Positions 8,813 to 17,832 of a DNA stretch of 64,000 nt are shown piece after piece (position 1 is the stretch's first letter; each line of letters starts with the position of its first letter). The DNA lies in NCBI GenBank assembly GCA_963811225.1, contig CAWEQO010000002.1, forward strand, positions 744,001 to 808,000. The letters are read 5' to 3'. The notes beneath the pieces are model-generated. The model did not search any database and was not told where the DNA came from. It saw only the letters and a list, made by a program, of their open reading frames with translations. This DNA is from CAWEQO01 sp963811225. GTDB lineage: Bacteria > Chloroflexota > Anaerolineae > Anaerolineales > Anaerolineaceae. The position numbers and the translations under genes are program-made.

Positions 8813-8845
8813 AACGCCCGGCCTGTTCAAAACAGGCCGGGCGTT
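8813..8845 (-). terminator. Terminator of the minus-strand sugar operon
   Basis: Perfect 15-base arms AACGCCCGGCCTGTT / AACAGGCCGGGCGTT around CAA lie 42 bases beyond the stop of the binding-protein gene at 8888. Flanking T/A runs would allow termination from either side. Confidence 0.7.
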
Positions 8846-8887
8846 TGATGTTTTTACAACCCAAGTGAGGTGCGCCGGGTGAGAGTC

Positions 8888-10081
8888 TTACTCCCGCTGC
8901 AGCAGCTCGTTCAGGCGCTCGGTCAGCGGTTCCAGGTGCTTGAGCAGTGCTGCCCTCACCTCAGCCTGCGGGTTGGCGAGCAGATCGACCCACACGGCGT
9001 TGAAGGCCGTGGTCAGGCGGTCTTCGATCAGCCCCCAAAGGCGGATGGCCGGGTAAGTGCGCCCGCATTCCAGGCCGCGGGTGACGGTTTGCCAGTTTGG
9101 ATCGGTGGCGAAGGGCTCGGCTTCGATGGCAGTCTTGCGCGCGGGCAGCAGACCAATCGATTGGGCATACTGGATCTGCGGCTGCGTTTGGGTCAGGAAG
9201 CGCACCAGCTTAAAGGCGGCTTCAGGGTTGCGGGCGGTTTTCCAAATGATCAGGTTGGAGCCGCCTACGAATGACGGTCCGGGTGGGAGGGTTACGGCGA
9301 TTTGCTGGTTCTGCCCGTTTTGTCTGTTGGCAAACAGCCAGGGTCCGCTGATGGTGGCGGCGGCGTCCTGATGCTTGAGCAAGTAGTCATCCGGCTCCAG
9401 GCCGTTCAAGCCGCGCACCTCAGGATGCAGGTAGCGGCTCAGGGAGAAGTACTCGCACATACCGTCCAGCGCCGGCGGTTCCAGCAGGACCATGCGCTTA
9501 TTGTCTGCAGAAAGGAAATCTCCGCCTGCGCCCCAGATCCAGCTGGAGATGTTGTGTAAGGTGGTGTGGGTGTAACCGGTGGGCACTGTCCAGGGGACAC
9601 GCACGCCAGAGGCGCTCAAGCGGCGAATGGTATCGGTCAGTTGGTGAACAGAAGAAAACGCTTCATCCGCATCGATCCCGGTCCGTTCCAGCAGGTCTTT
9701 GCGGTAGTAGAGCATGCGCGCCCCGGCGAACCAGGGGATCGACCAGACGCGCTCGTTGGGGCGGCCGGCGGTGTGAAAGGCAGCCGTGCGCCAGGCCTGA
9801 GGCAAAAATGCCCCGGGTTTCCCCAGGGCGGCAACTTCGGCTGTATTAAATGGGCGCAAGGCGTTCATCCCAATCAAGTCGCCAACCCAGGTGGTGCCCA
9901 GCTCCGAAACGTCTGGGCTGTCATTGTAAAGCGCCGAGCGGACGAACATGCTGAAGGCTGCGTCCCAACTTAACAGGCGCAGGCGTACGTGGATGCCTGT
10001 CTTGGCCTTAAACTGGTCGAGCAGGGGTTGGATTCCATCCCCTTTCGGCGCCATGACGGAAAATTCAATCTCTGTTGTCAA
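8888..10081 (-). CDS. Extracellular-type sugar-binding protein (SBP family 1) lacking a signal peptide
   Basis: The 397-residue product has the UgpB/MalE-type fold: FSVMAPKGDGIQPLLDQFKA, NDSPDVSELGTTWV, RMLYYRKDLLERTG, DAAATISGPWLF and EAAFKLVRFLTQTQ are family-typical segments. The chosen start is TTG at 10081 with AAAGGGA upstream. The frame is open to 10151, but the extra residues contain no hydrophobic segment or lipobox, so no export signal exists in frame. The neighbouring ROK repressor and MalF/MalG permeases lie upstream on the same strand, and a normal lipoprotein binding protein (13437-14846) heads the operon. This copy may be a cytosolic ligand sensor, or an exported protein that has lost its signal. 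Family assignment is firm; role is inference. Confidence 0.75.
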   Translation of the reverse strand: MTTEIEFSVMAPKGDGIQPLLDQFKAKTGIHVRLRLLSWDAAFSMFVRSALYNDSPDVSELGTTWVGDLIGMNALRPFNTAEVAALGKPGAFLPQAWRTAAFHTAGRPNERVWSIPWFAGARMLYYRKDLLERTGIDADEAFSSVHQLTDTIRRLSASGVRVPWTVPTGYTHTTLHNISSWIWGAGGDFLSADNKRMVLLEPPALDGMCEYFSLSRYLHPEVRGLNGLEPDDYLLKHQDAAATISGPWLFANRQNGQNQQIAVTLPPGPSFVGGSNLIIWKTARNPEAAFKLVRFLTQTQPQIQYAQSIGLLPARKTAIEAEPFATDPNWQTVTRGLECGRTYPAIRLWGLIEDRLTTAFNAVWVDLLANPQAEVRAALLKHLEPLTERLNELLQRE

Positions 10082-10196
10082 AAGCCCATCCCTTTCGGTA
10101 TCTGCACAGGCAATGTTGGTTTTCAGAGGGGGAGCGATTCTGCCCTTTCGCTAATTTATCATACCATAGGAGGGCGTGATTGCATGAGAAACAAGA

Positions 10197-11387
10197 CTAC
10201 GGCAGACCCATCTCTTTGGCTAAAATTTGAGCTGAAACCCCCAGAATTACGATGTCTGGACCAAGCAGGCTGTTGACGATCTGCATCTCGGTCGACATCA
10301 AGGGCAAAGAGCGCCTGCGCACCTCGGCCCGCACCGCATCCAAAAAGATCTGGTCGAACTCCACGGTTTGCCCGGAGATGGCGATGCGGTGCACGTTCAG
10401 AATGCTTACCAGGTTCGCCACCGCAACCCCAAGGTAGCGCCCACCTTCTTGGATCAGGGCCGTGATGGTCTCGTCGCCTTCCCCGAAGCGGTGGAGGATG
10501 AAGTCCCAATCGATCTCGGCGCCGTGCAGCCCATTGTAGGCTTCGGGATCGTACTCGGCCAGCTCGCGCACGCTCTGGATGATGGCCTCGGGTGAGGCGA
10601 CCGTTTCCAGGCAGCCGTAATTGCCGCACGAGCAAGCCCTTCCGCCTTCCACCACCGTCAGGTGACCGATTTCCCCAGCGCCGTAGCTGTCGCCGAAGTG
10701 CAGGCGTCCCGAGAGCAAGATGCCTGCGCCGATGCCGCGGCTGATGCGCACCAGGATCAGGTTGGCCGAGCCGCGCAGCTCGCCGAAGGTGTATTCTGCC
10801 AGCGCCGCGGCATGGCTGTCGTTCAACAGGTAGACCGGCAGGTGGTGCATTTTTGCCAGCAGCGAGCCGAGGGGAAGATCCTCCCAGCCAAGGCGCACCG
10901 ATTTGTGCACCATGCCTCCGGCGGAGTCCGTCAGGCCGGGTACGCCGATGCCGATCCCGATCAGTGGGGCTTGGGCGCACTTCGCCAGCCGGTCGACCAG
11001 ATCATACACCGCTTGCAGGGCTTTCTCGCCGGTGAGGGCCGGATCGTCCGTGTCTGCCCGGGCTCGCTCGACAATCTGACCGCGCAAGTTCACCACCGCT
11101 CCAGAGAAAGGATAGGCGTTCAAGTCCAGGCAGATGAGCTGGCGGCTGTTCTCTTGCACCTTCAGCAAAATTGGAGGTTTGCCGCCGGCCGGCTCGGATT
11201 CGCCCATGCCTGTCTCCACCAGCAAGCCAGAATCGATCAGCTCGGCCACAATACTCGAAACCGTGGTGCGCGTCAGGTTGGTAATGCGCGCAATATCCGC
11301 CCGGCTGGCATCGCCTTGCTGGTAGACCGTCTTGAGCACAAGACGGGTGTTGTGATTCTTGGTTTGCTCGCGAGTTGCTTTTTCCAT
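10197..11387 (-). CDS. ROK-family transcriptional repressor (NagC/XylR type)
   Basis: The 396-residue product has an N-terminal winged helix (NTRLVLKTVYQQGDASRADI, then NLTRTTVSSIVAELIDSGLL) followed by a ROK sugar-kinase-like domain. The ROK zinc signature is intact: EIGHLTVVEGGRACSCGNYG with a His and three Cys. Such proteins bind operators in the absence of a sugar or sugar phosphate. It is the third-last member of the minus-strand sugar transport cluster and most likely controls it. A candidate palindromic operator AACTATAGTATAGTT overlaps the -10 box of that operon (15159-15173). A further CTCGAG-centred palindrome lies just upstream of its own start near 11413-11427. Confidence 0.85.
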   Translation of the reverse strand: MEKATREQTKNHNTRLVLKTVYQQGDASRADIARITNLTRTTVSSIVAELIDSGLLVETGMGESEPAGGKPPILLKVQENSRQLICLDLNAYPFSGAVVNLRGQIVERARADTDDPALTGEKALQAVYDLVDRLAKCAQAPLIGIGIGVPGLTDSAGGMVHKSVRLGWEDLPLGSLLAKMHHLPVYLLNDSHAAALAEYTFGELRGSANLILVRISRGIGAGILLSGRLHFGDSYGAGEIGHLTVVEGGRACSCGNYGCLETVASPEAIIQSVRELAEYDPEAYNGLHGAEIDWDFILHRFGEGDETITALIQEGGRYLGVAVANLVSILNVHRIAISGQTVEFDQIFLDAVRAEVRRRSLPLMSTEMQIVNSLLGPDIVILGVSAQILAKEMGLP

Positions 11388-11551
11388 TCGAAACGCTTTC
11401 TATTGACGGCGCGCTCTCGAGGGCGTCCGCTTAATTGCTGGTCTATGCGGGTAACAGTCTAATTTATATTTGCGAAGGTTTCAAGTAGATGCTTCTCTTT
11501 TCGGACCCGGCCTGGCAAAGTGGTCAAAATGCTGCAGAAGGCCACCGGTGT

Positions 11552-12433
11552 TTATCCCTTTACCGCGCCGCCTAAGCCGCGCACGAAGTATTTCTGCAGG
11601 GTGATGAAGAAGATCAGGATGGGGATGATCGTCATGGTCACGCCGGCAGCGACGCCGCGCGCATCTGAGGCGAACATGCCTTGCAGCGCCACCAGGCCCA
11701 CTTGCAGGGTCATGCGGGTGCGGGTATGCAGCATCAGTGACGGCCAGAAGAAATCGTTCCACTGGTTGACGAAGGTGAAGATGGCGGCGGTCGCCAGGGT
11801 GGGGCGGATGACCGGGATAAGGATGTTCCACCAGACGCGCAGCTCAGAAGCGCCGTCGATCTTGGCCGCTTCGATCAGGTCGTTTGGCACGGACATGAAC
11901 GCCTGGCGCAGCATGAAGATGTTGAAGGCGGTCGCCAGCGCCGGGAAGATCAGTGCGAAGATGCTGTCGTAGTAATGGAAGACCTTTACCGCCAGCACGT
12001 AGCTTGGGATGGAGGTGAGCTGCGGGGGCACCGCAAAGGTAGCCAGGATCAGGTAAAAGATGGCGTTGCGGCCTTTGAACTTCATCTTGGCCAGCGGATA
12101 AGCGGCCAGGCCGCAAACCAGCAGATTGAAGACCACCGTGGAGACTGAAACCAGGACGCTGTTGAGAAAGAAGAAGGGAATGGGCAGCTGATTCCAGACA
12201 CGGATGTAATTGTCGAGGGTGGGGTCGCGTGGGAGGAGCTGGGGCGGGACGGAGTAGATCGGATCGCTGACGCCTTTGAAAGAGGTGAAGAGCACCCACA
12301 GGAAGGGATAGATGGTCAGTGCGGCGATGAAGAGCAGCAGCACGTACCAGCCGACGGCGCTGAAGAATTTGCGTCTCTGGTGGCGAGCGGCCAACTGAGC
12401 AGCCGGTTGCAGGGTAGCGCGGGCAGTTTGCAT
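11552..12433 (-). CDS. Sugar ABC transporter permease, MalG type
   Basis: The 293-residue product has six predicted membrane segments. The EAA loop that docks the ATPase reads LIEAAKIDGASELRVWWNIL and is followed by IPVIRP. It ends with the KYFVRGLGGAVKG tail typical of MalG-like carbohydrate permeases. It follows the MalF-type gene with a three-base gap, so the two are translated together. No ATPase gene is in the cluster; such systems in Gram-positive-type and Chloroflexota genomes commonly share a general MsmX/UgpC-like ATPase, which is inference here. The substrate is probably an oligosaccharide handled by the GH3 and GH32 enzymes encoded divergently. Confidence 0.88.
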   Translation of the reverse strand: MQTARATLQPAAQLAARHQRRKFFSAVGWYVLLLFIAALTIYPFLWVLFTSFKGVSDPIYSVPPQLLPRDPTLDNYIRVWNQLPIPFFFLNSVLVSVSTVVFNLLVCGLAAYPLAKMKFKGRNAIFYLILATFAVPPQLTSIPSYVLAVKVFHYYDSIFALIFPALATAFNIFMLRQAFMSVPNDLIEAAKIDGASELRVWWNILIPVIRPTLATAAIFTFVNQWNDFFWPSLMLHTRTRMTLQVGLVALQGMFASDARGVAAGVTMTIIPILIFFITLQKYFVRGLGGAVKG

Positions 12434-12436
12434 GAT

Positions 12437-13312
12437 TTATGCCTCCTCCGTTCCGCTTTCCATGATGCGAATATTCACGACCGAGAAGATCAGCGTGATC
12501 ACCAACAAGACGATCGCGATCGTCGAGGCCATTCCGGCGCTGTGCAGGCGGAAGGCCTGCTTCCACAGGTAGAAGACAATGGTGACGCCGCTGTTGAGGA
12601 TGCCACCGAGGCCGCCGGTCAATGTGTAGATTTCGTTGAACACCTGCAGGGCCGCCAGGCTTGAGACCACCGCTACCATGGTAACCTGCGGGCGCAGGCC
12701 GGGCAGGCTTACGTGGAGGTGCTTCTGCCAGCCGTTGCAGCCGTCCAGGGTCGCAGCTTCGTACAGTTCTTCGGGGACGTTTTGCAACCCGGCCAGGAAG
12801 ATCATCATGTAGTAGCCCAGGCCCATCCAGATGGTCAGGGCCATGGCGATCGGCAGAGTATAGGCGGGCTCGCCCAGCCATTGGATGGGCTGCTTCAGCA
12901 CCCCTAAAGACATCAACATGCCGTTGAGCAGGCCGTTGCGGTCGAGCATCAGGCGCCAGCTGATACCCACGGCAATGCTGCCGCTGATGACCGGAATGTA
13001 GTACATGGAGCGGAAGACGTTGATGCCGGGCAGCTTGCGATTCACGACGATCGCCAGCAGGATGCATAGGAAAATGAGGATGGGGGTAACGAGCAGATAA
13101 GTCAGCGAGTGCCTGAGGGCCAGCCAGAAAATGTCATCCTTGAGCAGTGTGGCGTAATTGCTGAGTCCAACCCAAACCGGCGGTGTGGAGATGTTGTATT
13201 CCGTGAAGCTGTAATAGAAGACGGCCAGAATTGGATACAGCACGAAGATCGTAATGCCGGTAAGGGCCGGTGCGAGGAACAGGTACGGCGTCCAATTGCG
13301 CTTTTTTTTCAT
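12437..13312 (-). CDS. Sugar ABC transporter permease, MalF type
   Basis: The 291-residue product has a basic MKKKRNWTPYLF start, six membrane segments and the EAA loop VPEELYEAATLDGCNGWQKH followed by LHVSLPGLRP. These are standard for CUT1 carbohydrate permeases. It lies between the lipoprotein binding protein (stop 125 bases upstream) and the MalG-type gene, so it is the second gene of a binding protein-MalF-MalG order. The heterodimer would sit in the cytoplasmic membrane. The specific sugar is unknown. Confidence 0.88.
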   Translation of the reverse strand: MKKKRNWTPYLFLAPALTGITIFVLYPILAVFYYSFTEYNISTPPVWVGLSNYATLLKDDIFWLALRHSLTYLLVTPILIFLCILLAIVVNRKLPGINVFRSMYYIPVISGSIAVGISWRLMLDRNGLLNGMLMSLGVLKQPIQWLGEPAYTLPIAMALTIWMGLGYYMMIFLAGLQNVPEELYEAATLDGCNGWQKHLHVSLPGLRPQVTMVAVVSSLAALQVFNEIYTLTGGLGGILNSGVTIVFYLWKQAFRLHSAGMASTIAIVLLVITLIFSVVNIRIMESGTEEA

Positions 13313-13436
13313 GGGGTTTCACCTCCGCCTGAGAAGGACAGCTGCTAACGCCGGGAACATTCATTGTTTCGCCCTGCCTCCTCCTACCAGTGTACGTTGG
13401 AGAAGGCAGGGCGATGGGGTCAGAGGGTCTTTTACG

Positions 13437-14846
13437 TTATTGGATCAGCGCGTTGGCTTCGGCGACAGCGTCATCGAGCGCCTGCTGAGGATCTACATTG
13501 TTGAACAGAGCCTGCTGGACATGTTGCAGCACCACATCGTTGACCAGGGCCTTTTCGGGGACGGTGGGAACAATGTCGGCGTACTTAGCGATGGTATCTT
13601 TGGCCAGGGGTTTGGCGCTGTCTTCGATGGCAACCGAGGGCTGCGAGAAGAATGGATCATCGAAGGCTGTGGGATTGCCGGGGTAGACCGCCGCGAGCTT
13701 AGCGAGCTCGACCATGCTGCGCGGGTTGGTCATGAACTGAGCCAGGGCGATGGCGGCGTTGGGGTACTTGGTGTTGGCATTGACCGACATGCCCATCAGG
13801 CCCTTGCCGAGTACGCCCGACTTGCCAACCGGGGCGGGCACGCTGGCCAGGTAGCCGTACAGCGCCGGGTTGTTGCTGCGGACCTCGCGGATCAGGTTCG
13901 GGCCGGTCTGGTAGAAGGGGGCCTCGCCGGAGATGAACAGGTCCAGGCCGGTGCGGTCCTGATCGGTTACCAGCACGGTGCGGTCGACGGAGCCGTCCTT
14001 GACCATGGTGACGTACATATTCAGCCAGTCTACACCTTCTGGTGAGTTGAAGGTGAAGGTCTTGCCGTCATCGGAGAGGATCTTGACGTCGCCTTCATAG
14101 ACCATCTGGGAGAGCAGGTCGTTGGTGGTCAGGCGGATATCGCACAGCTTGCCGGTCTTGTCCTTGATGTCTTTGCACAGGGCGGGCAGGCCGTCGACGC
14201 TCTTGGGGAAGTCTTCCAGCTTGAAGCCGTTTTCTTCATTGTAGATCTGGGTATTGATCAGTTCGACGCTCATACCCTGGTAGTAGGGGAACTGGTAGTT
14301 GACACCATCCACCAGCTGCATGTTCCACAGGCCGGGATAGTACATATCCTTTACGGTCTGGGAAACTTTGTCGTCCAGCGCAAGCAGGTTGCCCTGAGTG
14401 GCGAAATCGGAAACCCAACCCTCACCAACCGAGAGGTTGATCACGTCTGGGGCGTTTCCGGCGGCGAAAGCGTTGCGCAGATCATCCTGGAAGGTGGCCT
14501 GGTGGTCTTCCCATTTGACCTTGACGCCGGGGTAAGTTTCCTCGAAACGGGCAATGGTGGCCTTGATGTAATCATCGAAGGTGGGGGACAGCCAGAAGGT
14601 CCAAACGGTGATTTCGGCGTTCGGCTCGACGTTGGCAATCACTGCTTCCGCGTTGGGTCCGGGGGTGGGGGTTACCACGACCTGAACCTCTTTTTCAACG
14701 ATAACCGTCTGCTGCACGGTCTTTTCAACAATCTGAGGAGCAGCGGCGGGCTGTTCGGCAGCCGGTGCAACGGGGGTCGCGGCCGGGGTGCAAGCGGCGA
14801 ACAGCAGGGTTACGAGGGTGAGAAAAACGATCAGTTTGGTACGCAT
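13437..14846 (-). CDS. Sugar-binding lipoprotein of the ABC transporter (CUT1 SBP)
   Basis: The 469-residue product has a signal peptide with lipobox LLFAAC, an Ala/Pro-rich spacer and a VVVTPTPG linker of the sort common in Chloroflexota binding proteins. The mature part has ITVWTFWLSPTFDDYIKATI, AGNAPDVINLSVGEGW, FISGEAPFYQTGPN and NPRSMVELAKLAAVYPG, the expected CUT1 SBP pattern. The ATG at 14846 has GGAGAAG upstream. It is the first gene of the operon transcribed from the promoter near 15165-15192, leaving a leader of about 310 nt. Location: outer face of the membrane. Confidence 0.9.
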   Translation of the reverse strand: MRTKLIVFLTLVTLLFAACTPAATPVAPAAEQPAAAPQIVEKTVQQTVIVEKEVQVVVTPTPGPNAEAVIANVEPNAEITVWTFWLSPTFDDYIKATIARFEETYPGVKVKWEDHQATFQDDLRNAFAAGNAPDVINLSVGEGWVSDFATQGNLLALDDKVSQTVKDMYYPGLWNMQLVDGVNYQFPYYQGMSVELINTQIYNEENGFKLEDFPKSVDGLPALCKDIKDKTGKLCDIRLTTNDLLSQMVYEGDVKILSDDGKTFTFNSPEGVDWLNMYVTMVKDGSVDRTVLVTDQDRTGLDLFISGEAPFYQTGPNLIREVRSNNPALYGYLASVPAPVGKSGVLGKGLMGMSVNANTKYPNAAIALAQFMTNPRSMVELAKLAAVYPGNPTAFDDPFFSQPSVAIEDSAKPLAKDTIAKYADIVPTVPEKALVNDVVLQHVQQALFNNVDPQQALDDAVAEANALIQ

Positions 14847-15128
14847 GTTTTCTTCTCCTAAGAACTTAAAAATGGTCGAGAGTATTGAGGGTGGTTACGG
14901 GTGGATCAGGAGCCAATTCTGTGGTCTGTTTGCTGCTCGATAGTTTCCTCCATTCCCCTCCGTCTGATAGAGGGATGCCAGATGCTGTATCAATTGGGTA
15001 GATGGCGCGTGGTCAGAGATGCGAGGTTGGCAGTTCTCCTCGCAGTCAGCCCGGGAAAGCATCAGATATTTAGTTTATCGGTTCGGACGAAAGCCGCAGG
15101 ATGCTATCAGTAAAGTGGGGTGTTGGTC

Positions 15129-15192
15129 AACTATGTAAGTATGTTCATTGGACTTACTAACTATAGTATAGTTAATTTTTGATTAAAGTCAA
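15129..15192 (-). promoter_or_regulatory. Promoter and twin operators of the minus-strand sugar operon
   Basis: On the minus strand TTGACT (15192-15187), a 16-base spacer and TATACT (15170-15165) form a good promoter. The perfect palindrome AACTATAGTATAGTT (15159-15173) overlaps the -10 box. A related imperfect site AACTATGTAAGTATGTT (15129-15145) lies 30 bases downstream. These are likely ROK repressor sites. The link to the regulator at 10197 is inference. Confidence 0.6.
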
Positions 15193-15265
15193 TAGGTTTT
15201 GTGATGAATTTTTAAAACTGGATAAATTCTAATCTCGCGGGTTGTTGGCTGATGTAACTTCCCAG

Positions 15266-15405
15266 GCAGATAACGTAGCCCCAGTCATCCTCGCGAAGCA
15301 CCCTGTAAGGGCTGCCTGGGGTACTTGGCCTGGAATGCGCAGTGCGTGGGACCCCAGGCAGCCCTTACAGGGTGCTTCGCGAGGATGACTGGGTACGTTA
15401 TCCGC
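15266..15405. repeat. Large near-perfect inverted repeat (42-base perfect arms)
   Basis: Arms 15280-15321 and 15352-15393 are perfectly complementary over 42 bases around a 30-base spacer. The outer arm GATAACGTA (15269-15277) pairs with TACGTTATC (15394-15402) after a two-base bulge, giving about 55 paired bases. No gene or T-run is associated. It sits between the divergent promoters of the transporter operon and the GH3-GH32 operon. MITE-like element or very stable hairpin. The rest of the 14847-15554 interval holds the promoter region and no gene I can support. Confidence 0.7.
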
Positions 15406-15554
15406 CAGAGTAATAACCAAATGATTTACAAACCGCCCTCTTTGCATTATGCTTGTAGCGGTAGTTCTTCAACCTTACAATCTTTAGGCTGAAATTTTTA
15501 AAATCCAGATTGCCTTTTTTGCCTGCAAGACTCAATCCCTGAAAGGAAACAACG

Positions 15555-17828
15555 ATGAAAGACCTTGATTCCCTGGTTGCGCAAATGACTTTGGAGGAGA
15601 AAGCCGCCTTGTGCACGGGCGCGAGCGCCTGGACGACCACGCCCATTGAACGGCTGGGCATTTCGGAGATGGTCGTGTCAGATGGCCCGCACGGCGTTCG
15701 CCGCGTGCCGAATGTGCACGAGATCGGCACGAAGAGCCTGCCCGCCACCTGCTTCCCCACGGCTTCCTGCCTGGCCTCCACCTGGGACGTGGACCTGCTT
15801 AAAGCGATGGGCGCGGCCCTGGCCGAAGAAGCCATCGCATTGAACGTGGACGTGCTGTTGGGGCCGGGGGTCAACATGAAACGCTCGCCCTTGGGCGGGC
15901 GCAACTTCGAGTATTTTTCAGAGGATCCTTACCAGGCCGGCGAGATGGCCACCAGCCTGATCGAAGGCATTCAGGCCAAGGGCGTGGGTACTTCGCTCAA
16001 ACACTTCGCCGCCAACAACCAGGAATTCCAGCGCTTTAGCATCGACGCAGAGGTTGACGAGCGCACGCTGCGCGAGATCTACCTGCCGGCCTTCGAGAAA
16101 GCCGTCAAGCAAGCCAAACCCTGGACGGTGATGTGCGCCTACAACAAACTTAACGGCGAGTACTGCTCGGAGAACCATTCCCTCCTGACCGGCATCCTCA
16201 AAGACGAGTGGGGGTATAAAGGGTTGGTGGTCTCGGACTGGGGCGCAGTGCACGACCGGGTGGCTTCGCTCAAGGGCGGCCTCGACCTGGAAATGCCTGG
16301 GCCGCAAGACCGGCGGGTCAAAGCCGTGGTGGATGCGGTGCGCTCCGGTGAACTGGACGAAGCGGTTTTGGATGAGTCGGTGAAGCGGATCCTGGGCATC
16401 GTCTTCAAGGCCAGCCAGACGCCCAAGAACGGCAGCTTTGATGTGGATGCGCACCATGCGCTGGCGCAGAAGGTCGCTTCCGAGGGCATGGTGCTGCTCA
16501 AGAACAATGGCATCCTGCCGCTCAAAGGCCAGCAGCACATCGCCGTGATCGGCCGGGCCGCCGAGAACGCTCACTTCCAGGGCGGCGGCAGCTCGCACAT
16601 CAACCCCACCAGGGTCGCCAACCCCTTCAAAGAGCTGCAGGCCCACGCCGGTGAGATCGAGTTCTCCTACGCGGAGGGATACCCCTCGGATGATTCCTTC
16701 CGTCAGGATTTGATCGATCAGGCTGTGACGTTGAGCCAATCGGCGGATGCGGCGCTGCTCTACATTGCCCTGCCATCTTACAAGGAATCCGAAGGCTACG
16801 ACCGCGCCGACCTCGACCTGACCGAGCAGCAGATTGCGCTGATCGAGGCAGTGGCCGCGGTGCAGCCAGACACGGTGGTGGTGCTCAACAACGGCGCGCC
16901 GGTGGCAATGAACGCCTGGATCGACGATGTGGCAGCCGTGCTGGAAGCCTGGATGATGGGCCAGGCGGGCGGCGGCGCAATCGCGGACGTGCTGTTTGGC
17001 AAGGTCAACCCCAGTGGCAAGCTTGCCGAAACCTTCCCCCTCAAGCTTGAAGACACCCCTGCCTACCTTAACTGGCCGGGTGAGGCCGGGGAAGTCCGCT
17101 ATGGCGAGGGGCTGTTCATCGGCTACCGCTATTATGATGCCCGGCAAACGCCGGTCTTGTTCCCCTTTGGCTACGGGCTGAGCTACACCACTTTCGAGTA
17201 CAGCAATGCCCGCGCCTCGGTCAGTAAAGTCAAGGATGTGGACGGTGTGACCGTCATGGTGGACGTCACCAATACCGGCCGCATGGCCGGGAAGGAGACC
17301 GTCCAGGTGTACGTGCACGACCGAGAAGCCGGGTTGGCGCGACCGGAGAAAGAACTGAAGGGCTTCGCCAAGGTGGAGCTCCAGCCGGGTGAGACCAAGA
17401 CGGTCTCCATTCCGCTCGATTTCCGCTCTTTTGCCTTCTATCATCCCGAGTACCGGCAGTGGATCACCGAATCGGGCGACTTCGACCTCTTAATTGGGGC
17501 CTCGGCGGCCGACATCCGCTGCACGCTGGGCCTGGCGCTGGAATCTACACTGCAGCTGCCGTGCTTGCTCGACACCGAATCGACCATCCGCGAGTGGCTG
17601 GCCGACCCGCGCGGCAAGGTAGTTCTCACGCCGCTTTTGCAGAAGATGGAAGAGGCCAGCCGTGAGTTCTTTGGCGAGGACAGCAGCGAAGGGATCGGCC
17701 TGGACATGATGGAGATGTTCACCGATATGCCGCTGCTAAGCGTGCTGATGTTCCAGCAGAGCGCGCTGCCGGTGCCACCGGAAACCATGGTGGCCGGTCT
17801 GCTGCAGCAAGTGCATAACGTAGAATAA
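15555..17828 (+). CDS. GH3 family beta-glucosidase-like glycoside hydrolase
   Basis: The 757-residue product has the full GH3 layout: an N-terminal TIM barrel with VSDGPHGVR, KHFAANNQE and the nucleophile motif GLVVSDWGAVHD, then the alpha/beta sandwich (SEGMVLLKNNGILPL), then a fibronectin-III-like C-terminal domain (GYGLSYTTFEYS, VTNTGRMAGKETVQVYVHD). An extra C-terminal stretch of about 110 residues follows. No signal peptide is visible, so it would act on imported oligosaccharides as a beta-glucosidase, beta-xylosidase or related enzyme. GAAAGGAAA precedes the ATG. Four bases separate its stop from the GH32 gene, indicating one operon divergent from the transporter genes. Confidence 0.88.
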   Translation: MKDLDSLVAQMTLEEKAALCTGASAWTTTPIERLGISEMVVSDGPHGVRRVPNVHEIGTKSLPATCFPTASCLASTWDVDLLKAMGAALAEEAIALNVDVLLGPGVNMKRSPLGGRNFEYFSEDPYQAGEMATSLIEGIQAKGVGTSLKHFAANNQEFQRFSIDAEVDERTLREIYLPAFEKAVKQAKPWTVMCAYNKLNGEYCSENHSLLTGILKDEWGYKGLVVSDWGAVHDRVASLKGGLDLEMPGPQDRRVKAVVDAVRSGELDEAVLDESVKRILGIVFKASQTPKNGSFDVDAHHALAQKVASEGMVLLKNNGILPLKGQQHIAVIGRAAENAHFQGGGSSHINPTRVANPFKELQAHAGEIEFSYAEGYPSDDSFRQDLIDQAVTLSQSADAALLYIALPSYKESEGYDRADLDLTEQQIALIEAVAAVQPDTVVVLNNGAPVAMNAWIDDVAAVLEAWMMGQAGGGAIADVLFGKVNPSGKLAETFPLKLEDTPAYLNWPGEAGEVRYGEGLFIGYRYYDARQTPVLFPFGYGLSYTTFEYSNARASVSKVKDVDGVTVMVDVTNTGRMAGKETVQVYVHDREAGLARPEKELKGFAKVELQPGETKTVSIPLDFRSFAFYHPEYRQWITESGDFDLLIGASAADIRCTLGLALESTLQLPCLLDTESTIREWLADPRGKVVLTPLLQKMEEASREFFGEDSSEGIGLDMMEMFTDMPLLSVLMFQQSALPVPPETMVAGLLQQVHNVE

Positions 17829-17832
17829 AGCC

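Noticed and set aside
15266..15405. CRISPR repeat or simple transcription terminator
   Set aside because: Only one palindromic unit is present with no spacers, and there is no T-run; the arms are far longer than terminator stems.
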